Shown: positions 7,500 through 8,261 of the stretch, one piece after another
Layout of the letters: each line of letters opens with the position of its first letter
Position numbering within the stretch: position 1 is the first letter of the stretch
NCBI GenBank assembly: GCA_964571215.1
Contig: CAZMZZ010000051.1
Location: 1-8,261, forward strand
Source: CAJWPI01 sp964571215
Lineage (GTDB): Bacteria; Pseudomonadota; Gammaproteobacteria; Magnimaribacterales; Magnimaribacteraceae
Reading direction: 5' to 3'
Length of the DNA: 8,261 nucleotides
Notes under the pieces: model-generated
Seen by the model: only the letters and a program-made list of their open reading frames with translations
Told to the model about the DNA's origin: nothing
Databases searched by the model: none
Program-made: the position numbers and the translations under genes

Positions 7500-7952
7500 T
7501 TATTTATCTAATTCATCGTCAACTACAAATACAAATGATGTTGAGTAAGTACCCTTTACTCTATTCCAGGTTTCTAAATTAAAAGGCCTTTCAAATAAAG
7601 TTAAAAATCCTTTTAACATAGCATCCCATTCATCTCGATCTAGCATTCCCTCTCTATATTGGTAAAAATGATTTTCTCTTGCTCGAAAGATAGCATGAAG
7701 ATGGACTGTCCAAGCATGCTCTTCTTCTTCTGTTAAAGGCTGACTGTTGATAAATTTAATTCGAGCTGAGATAAGTCTCTCATCCATGGAAGAGATAGTT
7801 AAAGTCTGATGAGCTTTTGCTATCTCTTGTCTAGTTGCCGCTCTACTAACTTTATTCTGTTGTCTTAGCTCTATAGCTAAATATATTACAGAGCCTAACA
7901 CTAGCCATGGACTAATCGCTGCCCCTATATCTGCTATAAGTTTTAAATCCAT
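7500..7952 (-). CDS. Small membrane-anchored protein of unknown function
   Basis: The 150-residue product has one hydrophobic segment at about 8-28. This runs into YLAIELRQQNKVSRAATRQ (24-42), a pattern I associate with a widespread family of uncharacterised bacterial proteins, one N-terminal helix followed by a soluble helical domain of about 110 residues. I cannot name its function. The rest is rich in charged and aromatic residues (for example HLHAIFRARENHFYQYREG, 84-102, and DRDEWDAML) and looks like a folded helical domain rather than low-complexity sequence. The ATG has no clear Shine-Dalgarno; TAATAAAA precedes it. It is the first gene of the minus-strand cluster, 25 bases before the serine hydrolase. 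An intrinsic terminator ends 33 bases upstream of its start, which places it directly downstream of the structured RNA region. An export or signalling role linked to the kinase would be speculation. Confidence 0.75.
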   Translation of the reverse strand: MDLKLIADIGAAISPWLVLGSVIYLAIELRQQNKVSRAATRQEIAKAHQTLTISSMDERLISARIKFINSQPLTEEEEHAWTVHLHAIFRARENHFYQYREGMLDRDEWDAMLKGFLTLFERPFNLETWNRVKGTYSTSFVFVVDDELDK

Positions 7953-7979
7953 TTTTATTAATAATTCTAAATAGTTTAC

Positions 7980-7985
7980 ATTATA
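7980..7985 (-). promoter_or_regulatory. Candidate -10 element for the minus-strand three-gene cluster
   Basis: On the minus strand a perfect TATAAT lies right at the end of the terminator T-tract and 27 bases before the start codon of the small membrane protein gene. A -35 at the usual distance would fall inside the terminator hairpin (CCCAAA at 8003-8008), a poor match. The site may be a weak or activator-dependent promoter, or a chance match in AT-rich sequence. Confidence 0.3.
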
Positions 7986-8017
7986 AAAAAAATCCCCGCC
8001 TCTTTGGGCAGGGATTT
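7985..8017 (-). terminator. Strong intrinsic terminator reading leftwards
   Basis: Minus-strand RNA forms an 11-pair stem between 8007-8017 and 7990-8000, GC-rich, with a 6-base loop (8001-8006, CAAAGA). A run of eight T follows (7985-7992, partly in the stem). One position is a G-U wobble in the minus-strand RNA but a C-A mismatch in plus-strand RNA, and the plus side lacks a T-tract, so the direction is clearly leftward. It ends 33 bases before the ATG at 7952. It terminates the RNA described at 7985-8216, either as the end of a free RNA or 3' untranslated region, or as an attenuator of the gene cluster. Confidence 0.85.
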
Positions 8018-8216
8018 CTTGGAAGAGAGTGTCTCAACTTCTCTTCAACCAACGAATTTTAATTTCGTAGGCCGGAACCGGGGTTACCCCGTGTCAGAAG
8101 GCACCTCCTGTAATTCCTGCTAATAAATAAATACTAATTTGGACCACCTCCTTTAAAGGGTAATAAAGATACCTGCTATTTGATCCCCCTTGTATCAAAT
8201 CAAATGCAGAACAACT
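7985..8216 (-). ncRNA. Structured RNA element: small RNA, 3' UTR or attenuator leader
   Basis: The 309 bases from 7953 to 8261 contain no complete gene, but the minus strand is dense in structure. From 5' to 3' there are four hairpins. The first, 8173-8209, has 11 pairs with one bulge and a G-rich loop. The second, 8079-8091, is CGGGG-TAA-CCCCG. The third, 8049-8071, has 7 pairs and one mismatch. The fourth, 8022-8046, is GAAGAGA against TCTCTTC. The terminator follows at 7985-8017. Between the first two hairpins lie two Shine-Dalgarno-like sequences, AAAGGAGGTG (8145-8154) and AGGAGGTG (8102-8109), with no ATG, GTG or TTG at a usual distance. If transcription starts near 8212, the RNA is about 230 bases. 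I do not recognise it as RNase P, tmRNA, 6S, SRP RNA or a known riboswitch. The downstream genes make a leader role plausible. A partly coding origin cannot be excluded. Confidence 0.45.
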
Positions 8217-8218
8217 TA

Positions 8219-8224
8219 AGTATA
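8219..8224 (-). promoter_or_regulatory. Candidate -10 element for the structured RNA
   Basis: Minus-strand TATACT (5 of 6 to TATAAT) would start RNA near 8212, just before the first hairpin. The nearest good -35, TTGGCA at 8246-8251, is 21 bases away, which is too long for a standard promoter; the hexamer at 17 bases (CAATTT) is poor. Weak evidence on its own, helped only by its position. Confidence 0.25.
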
Positions 8225-8261
8225 GATTAACAATTTTTTTAAAATTGCCAAGTAAATTTTT

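Noticed and set aside
7985..8120. c-di-GMP (GEMM-I) riboswitch, suggested by CGGGGTTACC on the plus strand and CCGGCCTA on the minus strand near c-di-GMP genes
   Set aside because: The two pieces are on opposite strands and the conserved core (ACGCAAAGCC and the tetraloop-receptor hairpins) is absent on both.
8141..8160. 3' end of a 16S rRNA gene, because the plus strand reads GGACCACCTCCTTT
   Set aside because: No other rRNA sequence surrounds it; it is simply the complement of a strong Shine-Dalgarno on the minus strand.
1..8261. CRISPR array, insertion sequence, tRNA or prophage elements
   Set aside because: I saw no regularly spaced repeats, transposase or integrase frames, terminal inverted repeats or cloverleaf sequences on either strand.

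Overview
The window is AT-rich, with short intergenic gaps and genes on both strands. The gene content is bacterial: an alkaline phosphatase, cyclic-di-GMP enzymes, a hybrid histidine kinase and a secreted beta-lactamase-fold hydrolase. The base composition and compact style would suit a free-living marine proteobacterium, perhaps an AT-rich gammaproteobacterium. No rRNA, tRNA or other taxonomic marker is present, so this is inference.

Layout. 1-730 (minus) is the N-terminal part of a PhoA-type alkaline phosphatase that runs off the left edge. 824-1549 (minus) is a stand-alone EAL-domain c-di-GMP phosphodiesterase. A 38-base gap at 1550-1587 separates it from a divergent plus-strand pair. That pair is 1588-3042, a response-regulator diguanylate cyclase with two N-terminal histidine-kinase-like helical segments, and 3059-3421, a single-domain response regulator. 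Converging on it with a 12-base overlap is a minus-strand cluster of three genes. In transcription order these are a small membrane-anchored protein of unknown function (7500-7952), an exported serine hydrolase (6176-7474), and a 914-residue membrane hybrid histidine kinase with two receiver domains (3410-6154). 7953-8261 has no complete gene. On the minus strand it holds four hairpins, two near-perfect Shine-Dalgarno sequences without start codons, and a strong intrinsic terminator 33 bases before the 7500-7952 gene.

How the genes may work together. The kinase, the free receiver and the receiver-GGDEF protein look like a local phosphorelay with c-di-GMP synthesis as output. The divergent EAL protein would supply the opposing hydrolysis. 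The cyclase carries a dimerisation/phosphotransfer-like segment closely resembling that of the kinase but no ATPase domain, which suggests direct docking or phosphoryl exchange. The structured RNA lies where a 5' leader or attenuator of the kinase-containing cluster would lie, but it could equally be an independent small RNA or the 3' end of a gene beyond the right edge.
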